Positions 20,527-29,104 of a DNA stretch of 62,560 bases are shown in pieces. A program made the translations under genes and the position numbers. Below the pieces are notes generated by a model. The model was given only the letters and a program-made list of their open reading frames with translations. It ran no database searches and was not told where the DNA came from. Location of the stretch: positions 1-62,560 of the forward strand of contig JANXXE010000048.1 of NCBI GenBank assembly GCA_025350815.1. The letters are read 5' to 3'. Each line of letters starts with the position of its first letter. Position 1 is the stretch's first letter. This DNA comes from Myxococcales bacterium (lineage in GTDB: Bacteria > Myxococcota_A > Polyangia > Fen-1088).

Positions 20527-21273
20527 CTACTTCGACTTGCCCTGGTTGGCGACCGCATTCATCGCCGCGGCAATCGCCGCCTGGTCGCCCAGGTAGTAAT
20601 GCCGGATGGGCTTGAGATCGTCGCCCAGTTCGTAGACCAGGGGAATACCCGTCGGGATATTCAGCTCGATGATGTCCTTGTCCGACACATCGTCCAGGTA
20701 CTTGACCAGGGCACGTAGGCTGTTGCCGTGCGCGGCGATGACGACCTTCTTGCCTGCGCGCACCGCCCTTGCGATGGTCTCGTGCCAGTAGGGCAGGAAG
20801 CGCGCGACGGTGTCCTTCAGGCATTCGGTCACGGGCAAATCGGCGGCCGACAGATCCTTGTAGCGCGCGTCGAAGCCCGGGTAACGGGGATCGGTCTTGT
20901 CGAGCGGCGGCGGCGGGATGTCGTAGCTGCGCCGCCAGATCTTGACCTGCTCCTCACCGAACTTGGCGGCGGTCTCGGCCTTGTTGAGACCCTGCAACGC
21001 CCCGTAGTGTCGCTCGTTCAGACGCCACGACCGTGACACCGGCAGCCACAGCTGGTCCATCTCGTCGAGCACCATGTTCAGCGTGCGAATCGCCCGCTTC
21101 AGGACCGAACTATAGGCCTGGTCGAACGCGAAACCTTCGCTTTTGAGCAAGATCCCGGCCGCCTTGGCTTCCCCGCGGCCCTTTTCAGAAAGGTCCACGT
21201 CGGTCCAGCCGGTGAACCGGTTCTCTCGATTCCAGTCGCTTTCGCCGTGGCGAAGCAAAACCACCTTGTGCAT
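20527..21273 (-). CDS. gpmA: 2,3-bisphosphoglycerate-dependent phosphoglycerate mutase
   Basis: Interconverts 3- and 2-phosphoglycerate in glycolysis and gluconeogenesis, in the cytoplasm. The 248 residues match the dPGM length. The phospho-His motif LRHGESDWN (7-15), the substrate loop [13 protein letters not shown] (about 86-98) and the second His in [17 protein letters not shown] are present. The ATG at 21273 follows a good AGGAA. It ends head-on against the PilZ gene with no gap and sits downstream of the DUF4178 gene on the same strand. Confidence 0.96.
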   Translation of the reverse strand: MHKVVLLRHGESDWNRENRFTGWTDVDLSEKGRGEAKAAGILLKSEGFAFDQAYSSVLKRAIRTLNMVLDEMDQLWLPVSRSWRLNERHYGALQGLNKAETAAKFGEEQVKIWRRSYDIPPPPLDKTDPRYPGFDARYKDLSAADLPVTECLKDTVARFLPYWHETIARAVRAGKKVVIAAHGNSLRALVKYLDDVSDKDIIELNIPTGIPLVYELGDDLKPIRHYYLGDQAAIAAAMNAVANQGKSK

Positions 21274-21300
21274 CTGTCCGTTCCTCCGTGGCGGGCGTTT

Positions 21301-21744
21301 CTACGTTCCGGGAAGAATGTCGATCATGGCCTTGTGCACGGATTCACCGGCAAGGACGATCAGCCGGTCCGGCCATTTTTCGATCTGCAGGAACAGATCG
21401 CCCGCCGCGCGGTAGCGCCACACGTCGCAGGGCCCCGGTGTGCGGTCGGGTACGTTACCGGTCATCTCGACCGTGGCTGTGCCCGAAAGACGGGGTACGT
21501 AACTTGCGCCCTTGTACTGGATGGTCGCGGGCGGCGGCGCAATCACTGCCAGGTCGGCGACCTGCCGCAGCACGAGGATCCGGTCATCGAGATCGTCCAG
21601 TAACGGTTCGATCCAGACCACGCCCGGACCGTCAGTTGCACGCGCCAGAGGCAGGACCTTGGGGCCAAGGCGGTAGGTCAGCAGTCCGTCGATCACATAG
21701 TCTCGTCCCTGATGGCTGATGACGTCTCGCAGGCGCAGTTTCAT
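21301..21744 (-). CDS. DUF4178-domain protein
   Basis: 147 residues. The pattern DYVIDGLLTYRL near the N-terminus and the ending WRYRAAGDLFLQIEKWPDRL then VLPGT-like ILPGT are typical of DUF4178, a beta-rich domain of unknown function. The start at 21744 is preceded by GAGAGGA. It ends 27 bp before gpmA on the same strand, so the two may be cotranscribed. No signal peptide or membrane segment. Confidence 0.75.
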   Translation of the reverse strand: MKLRLRDVISHQGRDYVIDGLLTYRLGPKVLPLARATDGPGVVWIEPLLDDLDDRILVLRQVADLAVIAPPPATIQYKGASYVPRLSGTATVEMTGNVPDRTPGPCDVWRYRAAGDLFLQIEKWPDRLIVLAGESVHKAMIDILPGT

Positions 21745-21827
21745 GGGGTCCTCTCGTGGGCGATAATGGCGGATGGATCGACCATCGAGTATAGGATTTA
21801 ATCGGTCGGGACAGAAAAGGGAACCAC

Positions 21828-22928
21828 TTGAAACTGGAACTTGTCCGGGTGCTGGACGACGACGGAAACGTCGTTCACGCCGAGCGTGAGCCGCAGTTCG
21901 CGCCGGCCGAGTTACGTAAGATCTACGAGACGATGCTGTTGGTCCGCCTGCTGGACGAGCGGCTCTTGCGCCTGCAGCGGCAGGGACGGATCGGGTTCTA
22001 TCTCACGGCCACGGGCGAGGAGGCGACGCACGTCGGCCCCACTTGCGCCCTGCGCGGCAGCGACTGGATTTACTCGTCGTACCGCGAGATCGGCGCTGCG
22101 TTGTACCGCGGATATCCCCTTCGGGTGCTGCTGTGCCAGCTGTTCGGCAACGCCGAGGATCCGGTCAAGGGCCGCCAGATGCCGGTGCACCATTCGGTGC
22201 GCAACCTGAATTTCGTGTCCATCAGCTCGCCCGTCGGGACGCAGATCCCGCAGGCGGTGGGCACCGCGATGGCCGCGCGCATGACGGGGCGGGACGACGT
22301 CGCCCTGACCTATTTTGGCGAAGGCGGCAGCTCGACCGGGGCCTTTCACATCGGATGCAACTTTGCCGCGGTTCGCAAGGCACCGGTTATTTTCGTGTGC
22401 CGCAACAACGGCTGGGCCATCTCCGTCCCGCGTTCGGTGCAGACTGCCGCCCCGACGTTTGCGCAGAAGGCGATCGCCTACGGCATGCCCGGCATTCTGG
22501 TCGACGGCAACGACGCCCTGGCGCTGGCCTGGGTCACGCGCGAGGCGGTGGCCCGTGCGCGGAAGGGGGACGGCCCAACGTTGATCGAGGCCCGTACGTA
22601 CCGGCGGGGGCCGCACAGCTCGTCGGATGATCCGTCTGTGTATCGAGATCCGGCCGAGCCGCGCGAGTGGGAATCCCACGATCCCATTTTGCGCTTCCGC
22701 AAGTACCTGGCGAACAAAGGCCACTGGACGGACGCCGACGAGACGGCGTTTCGCGGCGCCTTCGACCGTGACTACGCGCTGGCCCTGGCCGAGGCAGAGG
22801 CGGTGGCCCCCAAGCCCGCGCTGGGAACCTTGTTCGACGACGTTTTCGCACAACGGCCCTGGCACCTGGCCGAGCAGGCGGTCGAACTGGAATCCCACCT
22901 TCGCAAGTGGCGCGCACCGGACGCCTAA
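21828..22928 (+). CDS. Thiamine-diphosphate-dependent 2-oxoacid dehydrogenase E1 alpha subunit
   Basis: 366 residues, TTG start after AAAAGGGAA. The thiamine diphosphate and Mg site reads GEGGSSTGAFH, ending at CRNNGWAISVP, and the phosphorylation-loop-like RRGPHSSSDDPSVYR is present; these features fit the branched-chain (2-oxoisovalerate) E1 alpha type more than pyruvate E1. It should form an alpha2beta2 heterotetramer and decarboxylate branched-chain 2-oxoacids for an E2 lipoyl carrier. The E1 beta, E2 and E3 genes are not adjacent or anywhere in the window, which is unusual for this family. Confidence 0.88.
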   Translation: MKLELVRVLDDDGNVVHAEREPQFAPAELRKIYETMLLVRLLDERLLRLQRQGRIGFYLTATGEEATHVGPTCALRGSDWIYSSYREIGAALYRGYPLRVLLCQLFGNAEDPVKGRQMPVHHSVRNLNFVSISSPVGTQIPQAVGTAMAARMTGRDDVALTYFGEGGSSTGAFHIGCNFAAVRKAPVIFVCRNNGWAISVPRSVQTAAPTFAQKAIAYGMPGILVDGNDALALAWVTREAVARARKGDGPTLIEARTYRRGPHSSSDDPSVYRDPAEPREWESHDPILRFRKYLANKGHWTDADETAFRGAFDRDYALALAEAEAVAPKPALGTLFDDVFAQRPWHLAEQAVELESHLRKWRAPDA

Positions 22929-23353
22929 CGCAGGCGCTTTTCCAGAATTTCGTAAGCGTGCGTCAGCTTCTGGGCCAGCTCGTTCGCGGTCTTTTGCTTG
23001 TCCGGCGTGCTGGTGTGTCGATCCGGGTGGTACTTGCGCATCAGGGTCCGGTAGGCCCGCCGCACCGTCTGAAAATCTGATCCAGTGGGCACCTCAAGGG
23101 CCGCGTATGCCAGGGCCACTTCGTCGGGGGGGACGCGTGGTCGAGCTGGCTCAGGTGCGCGGCGGGTGCCACCGGGATCCATCTTCGCCCGGTGTCGTCG
23201 CTCGATCTCCGCGGTCAGCTCGTCGTCGGACAGTGCTGACAGGTTGATGGGGCTGCTGCCACTGCCGTCGTGATCGCCCGATTCGCCGGCGCGATCCAGA
23301 AGCGAATTCAGCTCGGAACGCGCCAGGTCGATCAGCCGCTTGCTGACGCTCAT
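22925..23353 (-). CDS. Protein with C-terminal J-domain
   Basis: 142 residues. The J-domain occupies about 80-140 with the HPD tripeptide in MRKYHPDRHTS, which stimulates the ATPase of an Hsp70/DnaK partner. The N-terminal part is helix then a Gly/Ser-rich linker. The J-domain at the C-terminus and the lack of Gly/Phe and zinc regions make this a class III co-chaperone of unknown client. Its last bases overlap the E1 alpha stop on the opposite strand. Confidence 0.85.
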   Translation of the reverse strand: MSVSKRLIDLARSELNSLLDRAGESGDHDGSGSSPINLSALSDDELTAEIERRHRAKMDPGGTRRAPEPARPRVPPDEVALAYAALEVPTGSDFQTVRRAYRTLMRKYHPDRHTSTPDKQKTANELAQKLTHAYEILEKRLR

Positions 23354-23394
23354 GGCCGTGGCCCCCGCTTGCGCATGGCGCTGACTTTACACCG

Positions 23395-23817
23395 TCAGCG
23401 GTTGTACGGCTCGCCCCGAAGCGCCGACAGCACGCGGTAGATCTGCTCGCACAGGACGACGCGCGCCAGACGGTGCGGCAGCGTCAGCGGCGACAAGGAC
23501 AAACGCAACTGCGCGCGCGCGACGGTGGCGGCGGACAGTCCGTCGGCGCCGCCGATGAGGAAGGCAACAGCTTTCGTTCCCCGCAGCATGCGCTCGCCGA
23601 TGTAGTCGCCGAAGGCCTTTGTGTTCCAGCTGTGTCCGCCCGGCTCCAGCGCGATGATCTCGGTGCCGGCAGGAAGATTGCGCAGCAGGGCGGCGTCCGT
23701 GTCGACCTCGTTAACCTCGACGCGCACGTGCCGTCCGGCGCGCTCGATGTATTCGGCGCATACCTCGTCCAGGCGGCGGTCGCGCATCTTGCCGACCGCG
23801 CGGATGAGGATCTTCAC
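23395..23817 (-). CDS. rlmH: 23S rRNA pseudouridine-1915 N3-methyltransferase
   Basis: SPOUT-class methyltransferase that modifies pseudouridine 1915 in helix 69 of 23S rRNA using S-adenosylmethionine. The 140 residues contain the family blocks VAFLIGGADGL and SLSPLTLPHRLARVVLCEQI, ending in GEPYNR. The GTG at 23817 is chosen because it overlaps the rsfS stop (GTGA) and starts the conserved KILIRAVGKMRD; a longer frame upstream is not homologous. It lies in the common rsfS-rlmH order. It is slightly shorter than the roughly 155 residues of Escherichia coli. Confidence 0.93.
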   Translation of the reverse strand: MKILIRAVGKMRDRRLDEVCAEYIERAGRHVRVEVNEVDTDAALLRNLPAGTEIIALEPGGHSWNTKAFGDYIGERMLRGTKAVAFLIGGADGLSAATVARAQLRLSLSPLTLPHRLARVVLCEQIYRVLSALRGEPYNR

Positions 23818-24389
23818 AACGTGTCGTAAAGGACGTCGGACTGGGACAGGGTCGCTTCTGGGGGGACCTGGACCGTCACGCGGGGCGCATCGATCCACAG
23901 GCTTTCGATGTCGTAGAACTCGCGCACCGGGTGATAGAAAACGTGGACGATCACATCGCCGAAATCCAGCAGCGCCCAGCGGCCGTTGCCGGTCCCTTCG
24001 CGCCCGATGAGCTGGCAGCCGCGCGCCCGCATGACCGAACTGACGTTATCGGTAATGGCCTCGACCTGACGATCGCTTCGCGCGCTGACCACGGCGATGA
24101 AGTCCGTGTAGCTGGCCTGGCCCGAGACATCCAGCAAGACCGGCATCAAAGCCTTTTTCTCAAGCGCGGCATCGATGGCCGCTATGGCGGACTCACGCGA
24201 CTGGCGGTGGCTCCGATCGGCGGTCGGGGTGCGTGCGGCCAAGGGCTGGGGGGCCCGCGAACGATGCGTCCCGCTGACCGGTATTCGCTTGGTGGGCGCC
24301 TTCCGCCTGGGTTTGCCGGGGCCATCTGGCTTGCGGCGTGAGTTTGGGCCGGGGGCACCACTTGCGGGGACAGGTCGCTTTTTCTTCAC
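23814..24389 (-). CDS. rsfS: Ribosomal silencing factor RsfS with basic N-terminal extension
   Basis: Binds uL14 and blocks joining of ribosomal subunits under nutrient limitation. The conserved domain covers about residues 65-180 (VLDVSG-like LLDVSGQASYTDFIAVVSARS, then GRWALLDFGDVIVHVF and YDIESLW). The first 60 residues are Lys/Arg/Pro-rich and not part of the family fold; they may bind RNA or the ribosome, or the true start may be further in. GTG start at 24389. Directly upstream of and overlapping rlmH. Confidence 0.92.
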   Translation of the reverse strand: MKKKRPVPASGAPGPNSRRKPDGPGKPRRKAPTKRIPVSGTHRSRAPQPLAARTPTADRSHRQSRESAIAAIDAALEKKALMPVLLDVSGQASYTDFIAVVSARSDRQVEAITDNVSSVMRARGCQLIGREGTGNGRWALLDFGDVIVHVFYHPVREFYDIESLWIDAPRVTVQVPPEATLSQSDVLYDTL

Positions 24390-24459
24390 CTGCCCGTGAT
24401 GGTAGCAAAGGCGGGCGCTGGCCTCAATGGAACGAATCTCGGGAACGAATCTCGCGCGG

Positions 24460-25284
24460 TCAGGCGGCCGGTGGGCGGGTGCGCCATTCGCTCTCGAAGG
24501 CGTTCACCAAGGTGCCGAGGTAGTCCGACCCGAGGGCGGACAGGCGGTCATCAACGGCGCGCGCCGCCCGATCCAGCCAGCGATCCGCTTCGGCCCCGCT
24601 GTCCCCGACCTCATCGACCGCCGCACCGAAGGTTGCGTCGACATTACCGCGGCTGCTGATCCAGCGGCTGCCCAGCGTGGCCAGGCGGGTGGACAGCCAC
24701 TGCGGCGCCTCCAGCAGCGACCGCCCGAGCATCCGGCCACCGTCGCGGAAGACAGCGACCAGACGGGCCTTCTCGGTCCGGGAGACGGCGGTGTGAATGG
24801 CGGCCCGCAAGTCAGAAGCGCGCGACCGATCCAGTGCTGCGCCCACGTGCAGCTGCGCGCAGTAGTGATCGAACAGTGTCGCCATCTGGAAGGTGGTGGC
24901 CATCTCCTCGGCCCCGCGGCTGGCGGCCAGCAGGGCAAAGAATTTGCGCCAGGTCAGCTTCAGTGCGACCAGGGTCGCTGCCGTCAAGGTCGCGTGGCGC
25001 AAAGCCGAGCCCTCCTGCGCATCGGACAGGATTTCGGCCGAGGCGGGCGGCAGATCCACCTGCCGGCTTTCCGCCAGCTTCATCAACAGTCCGGCTCGCA
25101 CACGCCCTGCGACGTATTCGTCCATCACCGGCAGCGGAATCAGTCCCGCCATCGCCGTGGATAGCAACGATCTGCGAACGATGAGCCCGCGATTTCGGGT
25201 CAGGTGCGTGTAGCGTGCGGGATCGGCGGCGGCCACGGGCTCGGCACCCACCACGGTCAAGACCGACGGGCGTTCGTCCTTCAT
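24460..25284 (-). CDS. Hypothetical alpha-helical protein
   Basis: 274 residues, mostly helical, with moderately hydrophobic stretches (for example LLSTAMAGLIPLPVMDEYVA near residue 40 and ATLVALKLTWRKFFALLAAS near 105) that may be membrane-associated rather than clean transmembrane helices. I do not recognise the family. The ATG overlaps by four bases the stop of the lipoprotein gene upstream (25281), so the two are translationally coupled and probably act together. Confidence 0.75.
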   Translation of the reverse strand: MKDERPSVLTVVGAEPVAAADPARYTHLTRNRGLIVRRSLLSTAMAGLIPLPVMDEYVAGRVRAGLLMKLAESRQVDLPPASAEILSDAQEGSALRHATLTAATLVALKLTWRKFFALLAASRGAEEMATTFQMATLFDHYCAQLHVGAALDRSRASDLRAAIHTAVSRTEKARLVAVFRDGGRMLGRSLLEAPQWLSTRLATLGSRWISSRGNVDATFGAAVDEVGDSGAEADRWLDRAARAVDDRLSALGSDYLGTLVNAFESEWRTRPPAA

Positions 25285-26120
25285 CGGGATCCCTTTCCCA
25301 GCAGCGCTCGCTCTTCCAGGATGGTGCGCGGGCGGAGGTGCAGCTCCTCCGATGCCGGGGGCGCAATCGGGGCGGTGCTGCCGATGTCGTCTATCGACGT
25401 GGTGACCGCCAACTCGCCTTCAAGCGGCTCACCGTCGCGGGTGGCCGTGAACCGCGCCTTGAGCGTGAAGGCAATCGGCAGGTTGTTGGCGCCGTGCAGG
25501 CTCACCTCGCCATTCAAGCTTTGGACGGCGATGGTCTCCCGCCACTTGCGCAAGGACGTCGTCTCGCTGATGGGCGCGGTGTGCACAGCCCCCGACGACG
25601 GGTCCGGGCGCAAGCGGTAGGTGCGCGGGGCAGCGGGTCCAGGCTGACCGTCGATCCTGTCGGCGACGGCGAATCTCCGCACGACGTCCCAGGCGGCGCC
25701 GGGCGCACCGACGGCCTCCTGGAGGAATCGCGTGGGCTCGGGCTCTTGGGCGGGGCGCCGGGTCATCTTGCCGTAGCGTAGCCCAACCGACAGATCGCGT
25801 TCGTGCAGGACCACCTCGCGACCTCCGTCCTGATCGTTTGTTTCGACCAGGCGGAAGTGGCCGCGCGCGTCCAGCCAGACGTCGGTGGTGGTGGTGACGG
25901 CGTCGGCCGTTGGCGCGTCATCGCCCGTCGGCGCCTGACGCGAGCTGACCCGCCAGTAGCCGGTACCGTGGAAGTGCGCACCCCCCACCTTCTTGAGCTT
26001 CGCCACCAGCGCCGCCGGTTCAACTGCAACCGCCAGCTCGTCGAATGCCGAGGGCGCCGCGGGCGGGGCCGGTCTGGCACAACCGGCGGCGACGACAATC
26101 AACAGGGGAATGCGTTTCAA
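25281..26120 (-). CDS. Lipoprotein of unknown function
   Basis: 279 residues from a TTG at 26120, the codon that places a short positively charged n-region before a hydrophobic stretch and the lipobox VVAAGC. The much longer open frame upstream (to 26948) crosses pilD on the other strand and is not protein-like. The mature part is beta-rich with many Arg/Thr residues (VWLDARGHFRLVETND, TYRLRPDPSSG), like outer-membrane lipoproteins that assess a modelled quantity, but no named family is clear. Coupled to the helical protein downstream. The start is uncertain because no Shine-Dalgarno is visible. Confidence 0.75.
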   Translation of the reverse strand: MKRIPLLIVVAAGCARPAPPAAPSAFDELAVAVEPAALVAKLKKVGGAHFHGTGYWRVSSRQAPTGDDAPTADAVTTTTDVWLDARGHFRLVETNDQDGGREVVLHERDLSVGLRYGKMTRRPAQEPEPTRFLQEAVGAPGAAWDVVRRFAVADRIDGQPGPAAPRTYRLRPDPSSGAVHTAPISETTSLRKWRETIAVQSLNGEVSLHGANNLPIAFTLKARFTATRDGEPLEGELAVTTSIDDIGSTAPIAPPASEELHLRPRTILEERALLGKGSR

Positions 26121-26177
26121 GGGAGGGCGAAATCTATCACCCCGGGGCAAGAAGGTTCGAGCCGTCGTGGGCGGTGG

Positions 26178-26183
26178 TAGGGT
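26178..26183 (+). promoter_or_regulatory. Candidate -10 hexamer TAGGGT for pilD
   Basis: TAGGGT lies 6 bases before the GTG at 26190, with no Shine-Dalgarno between. This fits a leaderless start. No good -35 at the proper distance. Confidence 0.35.
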
Positions 26184-26189
26184 TGTGTC

Positions 26190-27056
26190 GTGGACATCGG
26201 TGATTGGCTCGGCTCGCCGGCGGCCGTGGTGTTCGCGGCGGTATTCGGGGCGCTGTGGGGCAGCTTCTTCAACGTCTGCATTGCCCGCATTCCGCTGCAC
26301 CAGTCGGTCGTCAGCCCGGGGTCGCACTGCTTTTCGTGCGGCAAGGCCGTGCGGTCCTGGGACAACGTGCCTGTGTTGTCGTACGTTCTGCTTCGCGGGC
26401 AGTGCCGATCGTGCGGGGCGCGTTTCTCTGCGCGGTACTTGATGGTCGAGGTCCTGACCGCCGCTATCAGCGGCGTCATCTTCTGGCAGTTCGTGGTTCT
26501 GGCGCCCGGCGAGCCCGTGGAGGCCCGCCTCGGCCGTTACGTCGTGTACTTTCTGTTCGCCGGGGTGATGATCGTGCTGTCGTTCATCGACCTTGACACC
26601 AAGCGGCTGCCCGATGTCATCACCTTGCCCGCGATTCCGATTCTGTTTGTCGCCAGCTTCGCGGCGCACGACGTGCCCTGGCACGAGCGCGCGATAGGCG
26701 CCGCCGCAGGGTACCTGGCGGTCCGCCTGATAGGCGACGTGTACTACCACCTGACCAGGCGCGAGGGTCTGGGACTGGGCGACGGAAAGCTGCTGGCCGT
26801 GATCGGCGCCGTTCTCGGCTGGCGGGCCTTGCCGGTGATCATTTTTCTCGGCTCCTTGCTGGGAATTCTGGTCAGCGTGCCACTTTTGCTGCGGGCACGC
26901 CGGGCCGCCGCCAGGACCGACGCCGGCGAGGGCCCTTCCGTGCGGCACACGGAGGTGCCCTTTGGACCCTTTTTGTCGCTCAGCGCGCTGCTGTATCTAT
27001 TCGGGGCTCCGTCGGTCATGGGCTTTGTGACGCGCCTGATAGGTGGCCAAACATGA
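26190..27056 (+). CDS. pilD: Type IV prepilin peptidase / N-methyltransferase
   Basis: Inner-membrane aspartyl protease that cleaves and N-methylates type IV pilins and pseudopilins. 288 residues, about seven to eight membrane helices. The cytoplasmic zinc loop has paired CxxC motifs (HCFSCG and QCRSCG). The catalytic Asp residues are in SFIDLDTKRLPD and in the GLGDGK (GxGD) motif, and the family block LPGSFFNVCIARIP is present as LWGSFFNVCIARIP. No other pilus gene is beside it, which is common for pilD in delta-proteobacterial relatives. Confidence 0.95.
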   Translation: MDIGDWLGSPAAVVFAAVFGALWGSFFNVCIARIPLHQSVVSPGSHCFSCGKAVRSWDNVPVLSYVLLRGQCRSCGARFSARYLMVEVLTAAISGVIFWQFVVLAPGEPVEARLGRYVVYFLFAGVMIVLSFIDLDTKRLPDVITLPAIPILFVASFAAHDVPWHERAIGAAAGYLAVRLIGDVYYHLTRREGLGLGDGKLLAVIGAVLGWRALPVIIFLGSLLGILVSVPLLLRARRAAARTDAGEGPSVRHTEVPFGPFLSLSALLYLFGAPSVMGFVTRLIGGQT

Positions 27057-27072
27057 CTCCCGCCTGGCGCGC

Positions 27073-27090
27073 GTACCATGATTATGGTAC
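27073..27090. promoter_or_regulatory. Palindromic operator-like element
   Basis: GTACCATGATTATGGTAC: perfect 7-bp arms with a 4-base spacer, in an AT-rich patch immediately upstream of a candidate -10 (TAGAAT, 27095-27100) and the next start (27106). Position and symmetry suggest a binding site for a dimeric regulator. Confidence 0.5.
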
Positions 27091-27105
27091 ATATAGAATG
27101 TAAGT

Positions 27106-27711
27106 ATGATTACGTCGTATAAAACTAGATCGATTCTGCTCGCCCTCGTTTGCGTCGGCGGCTGCGCGAGCAGTGGCACCTACCGCCTGCAAACCGAGCA
27201 CTTCACCGCCACCTACCCGCGCGGCTGGACCGTGGAGCCCGACCTCGGAGGAACCGTCCGCAGCTATCGCTTTCGCCTGGGCGACAACGACGAGGAGGTG
27301 CGCGTGTTCGCGTGGCTTGAACGGGGTCAAATCAGTGATCCCGCAGGCGAGGTGGCGCGCCGGTTGCGAAACCAGGCGAATTTAGGGCTGGGTGCGTACC
27401 AACTGATTTCCGGTCCCGCCCGTGGCTGCGGTGACGTGGACGGTGCCGTAAGCTTCCTCGGCCAGCCTGCGCAAGTTTTGGACTTGCGGGGGCAAGGGCG
27501 CGCGCGTGCGTTGGTGATTGCCGGTCAGGCGGAAGGATCTTTGATCGCTGTGGTCACGCAGAGGGGCGATGCGAGCGCGGCCGCAGCGGCCTGCGAGGGA
27601 ATGAGCCCAGCGGCCAGGCAGCTCATTGCGGGCATCAGCCCCGCTGTGGGACTTCCCCTGCCGACCGATACCTTCAACCCCAACCCGCCCGGCCGTCCGC
27701 CGCAGCACTGA
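27106..27711 (+). CDS. Lipoprotein of unknown function
   Basis: 201 residues. Signal with lipobox VCVGGC; mature part begins SSGTYRLQTEHFTATYPRGW, a pattern seen in small secreted proteins with a PsbP/DUF1795-like beta-helix-beta fold (TATYPRGWTVE). The C-terminal 20 residues are Pro/Asn-rich. The ATG at 27106 is 5 bases after a TAGAAT hexamer. Convergent with manC; only 3 bp separate the stops. Confidence 0.75.
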   Translation: MITSYKTRSILLALVCVGGCASSGTYRLQTEHFTATYPRGWTVEPDLGGTVRSYRFRLGDNDEEVRVFAWLERGQISDPAGEVARRLRNQANLGLGAYQLISGPARGCGDVDGAVSFLGQPAQVLDLRGQGRARALVIAGQAEGSLIAVVTQRGDASAAAAACEGMSPAARQLIAGISPAVGLPLPTDTFNPNPPGRPPQH

Positions 27712-27714
27712 TCT

Positions 27715-28779
27715 TCACAGCAAGTCGCTGCGCTTGGCGTCCTTGAGGGCTTCTACGACCGCCCGCACGTCCTGCGCCTTGTCCCGCGGAACCACCAGGA
27801 TGGCGTCTTTGGTGGCCACGACGACCAGGTCGGCGACCCCCACTACGCCAACGAAGGGCGCGCCCGGTTCGCCGATCACCACGCTGCGGTGGCTGTCACG
27901 GACCACAGCGTCGCCCGCGATGAAGTTCCCGTCGGCATCGACAGGGCGAATCGCGGTCAGCGCCGCCCAGCTGCCGACGTCGTTCCAGCGAAAGTCACCC
28001 GGCACCACCCGGATGCCAGATGCTTTTTCCATGATGCCGTAGTCGATCGAGATGGCAGGCACGCCCGGATACAGCGCCGCGATGGTGGCCGTGGGGTCGG
28101 CGGCCGCGACAATGGCATCCAGCGCCTCGCCCAGCGCGGGCATGTGGGTGCGCGCCTCGGCCAGCAGGCGCCCGGCGGTGAAGAAGAACATGCCTGAATT
28201 CCAGTGGTGATCACCGGAGGCCAGGTACTGCCGTGCCTTGTCCAGGCTGGGCTTTTCGACGAAAGCCGCGACCTCGAACACCCCGGGTGCGACGGCGGGA
28301 CCCACGCGCAGATAGCCAAAGCCGGTTTCGGGATGGGTCGGCTTAATGCCGATGGTGACGATGGTTGTGCGTGCTTGGTCGAGGGCGGTGCGCACGATCT
28401 GCGCAAAGCGCGTCTCGTCGCCGATGTGGGCGTCCGATGGCATCACCGCCAGCACGGCGTCGTTTCCCGCGCGCCGGGCGACCAGCGCGACCCCTAAACC
28501 AACCGCGGCGGCCGTGTTGCGGGGCAGGGGCTCGCTGATCAGGTTGTCCGGTGGCAACGACGGCAGGGCACTTGCCACCGCCTGGGTCTGGTCGGCGGCC
28601 GTGACCACCAGGGTATTGCTGACGCCAAAGATGCCGGCGGCCCTGCGAAACGCCGCTACCAAAAGCGATTCGTCAGAACCCAGGGTCAGAAGTTGTTTGG
28701 GCCGCCGGCGCCGGCTGGCCGGCCACAGTCTGGTGCCACCGCCGCCCGCCAAAATCAGCGCAAAATCGCGAACGCTCAT
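27715..28779 (-). CDS. manC: Mannose-1-phosphate guanylyltransferase
   Basis: Makes GDP-mannose from mannose 1-phosphate and GTP for polysaccharide or lipopolysaccharide synthesis. 354 residues, the short form without the C-terminal isomerase domain. The nucleotidyltransferase signature AGGGGTRLWPASRRRRPKQL is intact, and so are the sugar-binding blocks VMPSDAHIG, FVEKPSL and WNSGMF. A TAGAGT hexamer lies 6 bases before the ATG with no Shine-Dalgarno. The divergent small membrane protein starts 78 bp away. Confidence 0.93.
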   Translation of the reverse strand: MSVRDFALILAGGGGTRLWPASRRRRPKQLLTLGSDESLLVAAFRRAAGIFGVSNTLVVTAADQTQAVASALPSLPPDNLISEPLPRNTAAAVGLGVALVARRAGNDAVLAVMPSDAHIGDETRFAQIVRTALDQARTTIVTIGIKPTHPETGFGYLRVGPAVAPGVFEVAAFVEKPSLDKARQYLASGDHHWNSGMFFFTAGRLLAEARTHMPALGEALDAIVAAADPTATIAALYPGVPAISIDYGIMEKASGIRVVPGDFRWNDVGSWAALTAIRPVDADGNFIAGDAVVRDSHRSVVIGEPGAPFVGVVGVADLVVVATKDAILVVPRDKAQDVRAVVEALKDAKRSDLL

Positions 28780-28856
28780 GGCCGCACTCTATCGCGGCAC
28801 CGTTTCGCCATCGGCAATTTGTTCCGCCGTCCCGTCGGGGCGACAATCCACGGATC

Positions 28857-29036
28857 ATGGTGCTTGGCCTGCTGATGGTGATTGCCGGCCTGGCCCTGGC
28901 GATTGTCGGTGTGAGGCTGGCGCTGGAACGCGGGCGCCCCGTCAATCTGGGCGGTGCCTTGCTGGCGCCCACCGGCCTGGCGTTGGCGTTGCTGGGGGCG
29001 GCGCGCCTGCTGTCACCCGGCTTTTTCGGCGGCTGA
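28857..29036 (+). CDS. Small two-helix membrane protein, 59 aa
   Basis: Short ATG-initiated gene that a length cutoff would miss. It encodes 59 residues, nearly all hydrophobic: two transmembrane helices (LLMVIAGLALAIVGVRLAL and LLAPTGLALALLGAARLL) separated by a charged turn (ERGRPVN). High use of GC-rich Leu/Ala codons matches the local genes. Divergent from manC. No family recognised; the coding status is inferred from its regular two-helix layout. Confidence 0.5.
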   Translation: MVLGLLMVIAGLALAIVGVRLALERGRPVNLGGALLAPTGLALALLGAARLLSPGFFGG

Positions 29037-29104
29037 ACGGAACGATGACGGTTTGCGGGGCGGTGTCGAACTGCATCGACCTTCGTTCGGGTAGGCGCCG
29101 CGGA

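Noticed and set aside
20524-20529. Zero-gap convergent stops (PilZ and gpmA) as a regulatory device
   Set aside because: Common in compact genomes; no hairpin or unusual sequence found there.
26121-26948. N-terminal extension of the lipoprotein gene across pilD
   Set aside because: The extension is His/Gln/Arg-rich and lies on the antisense of pilD; the lipobox gives a natural start at 26120.
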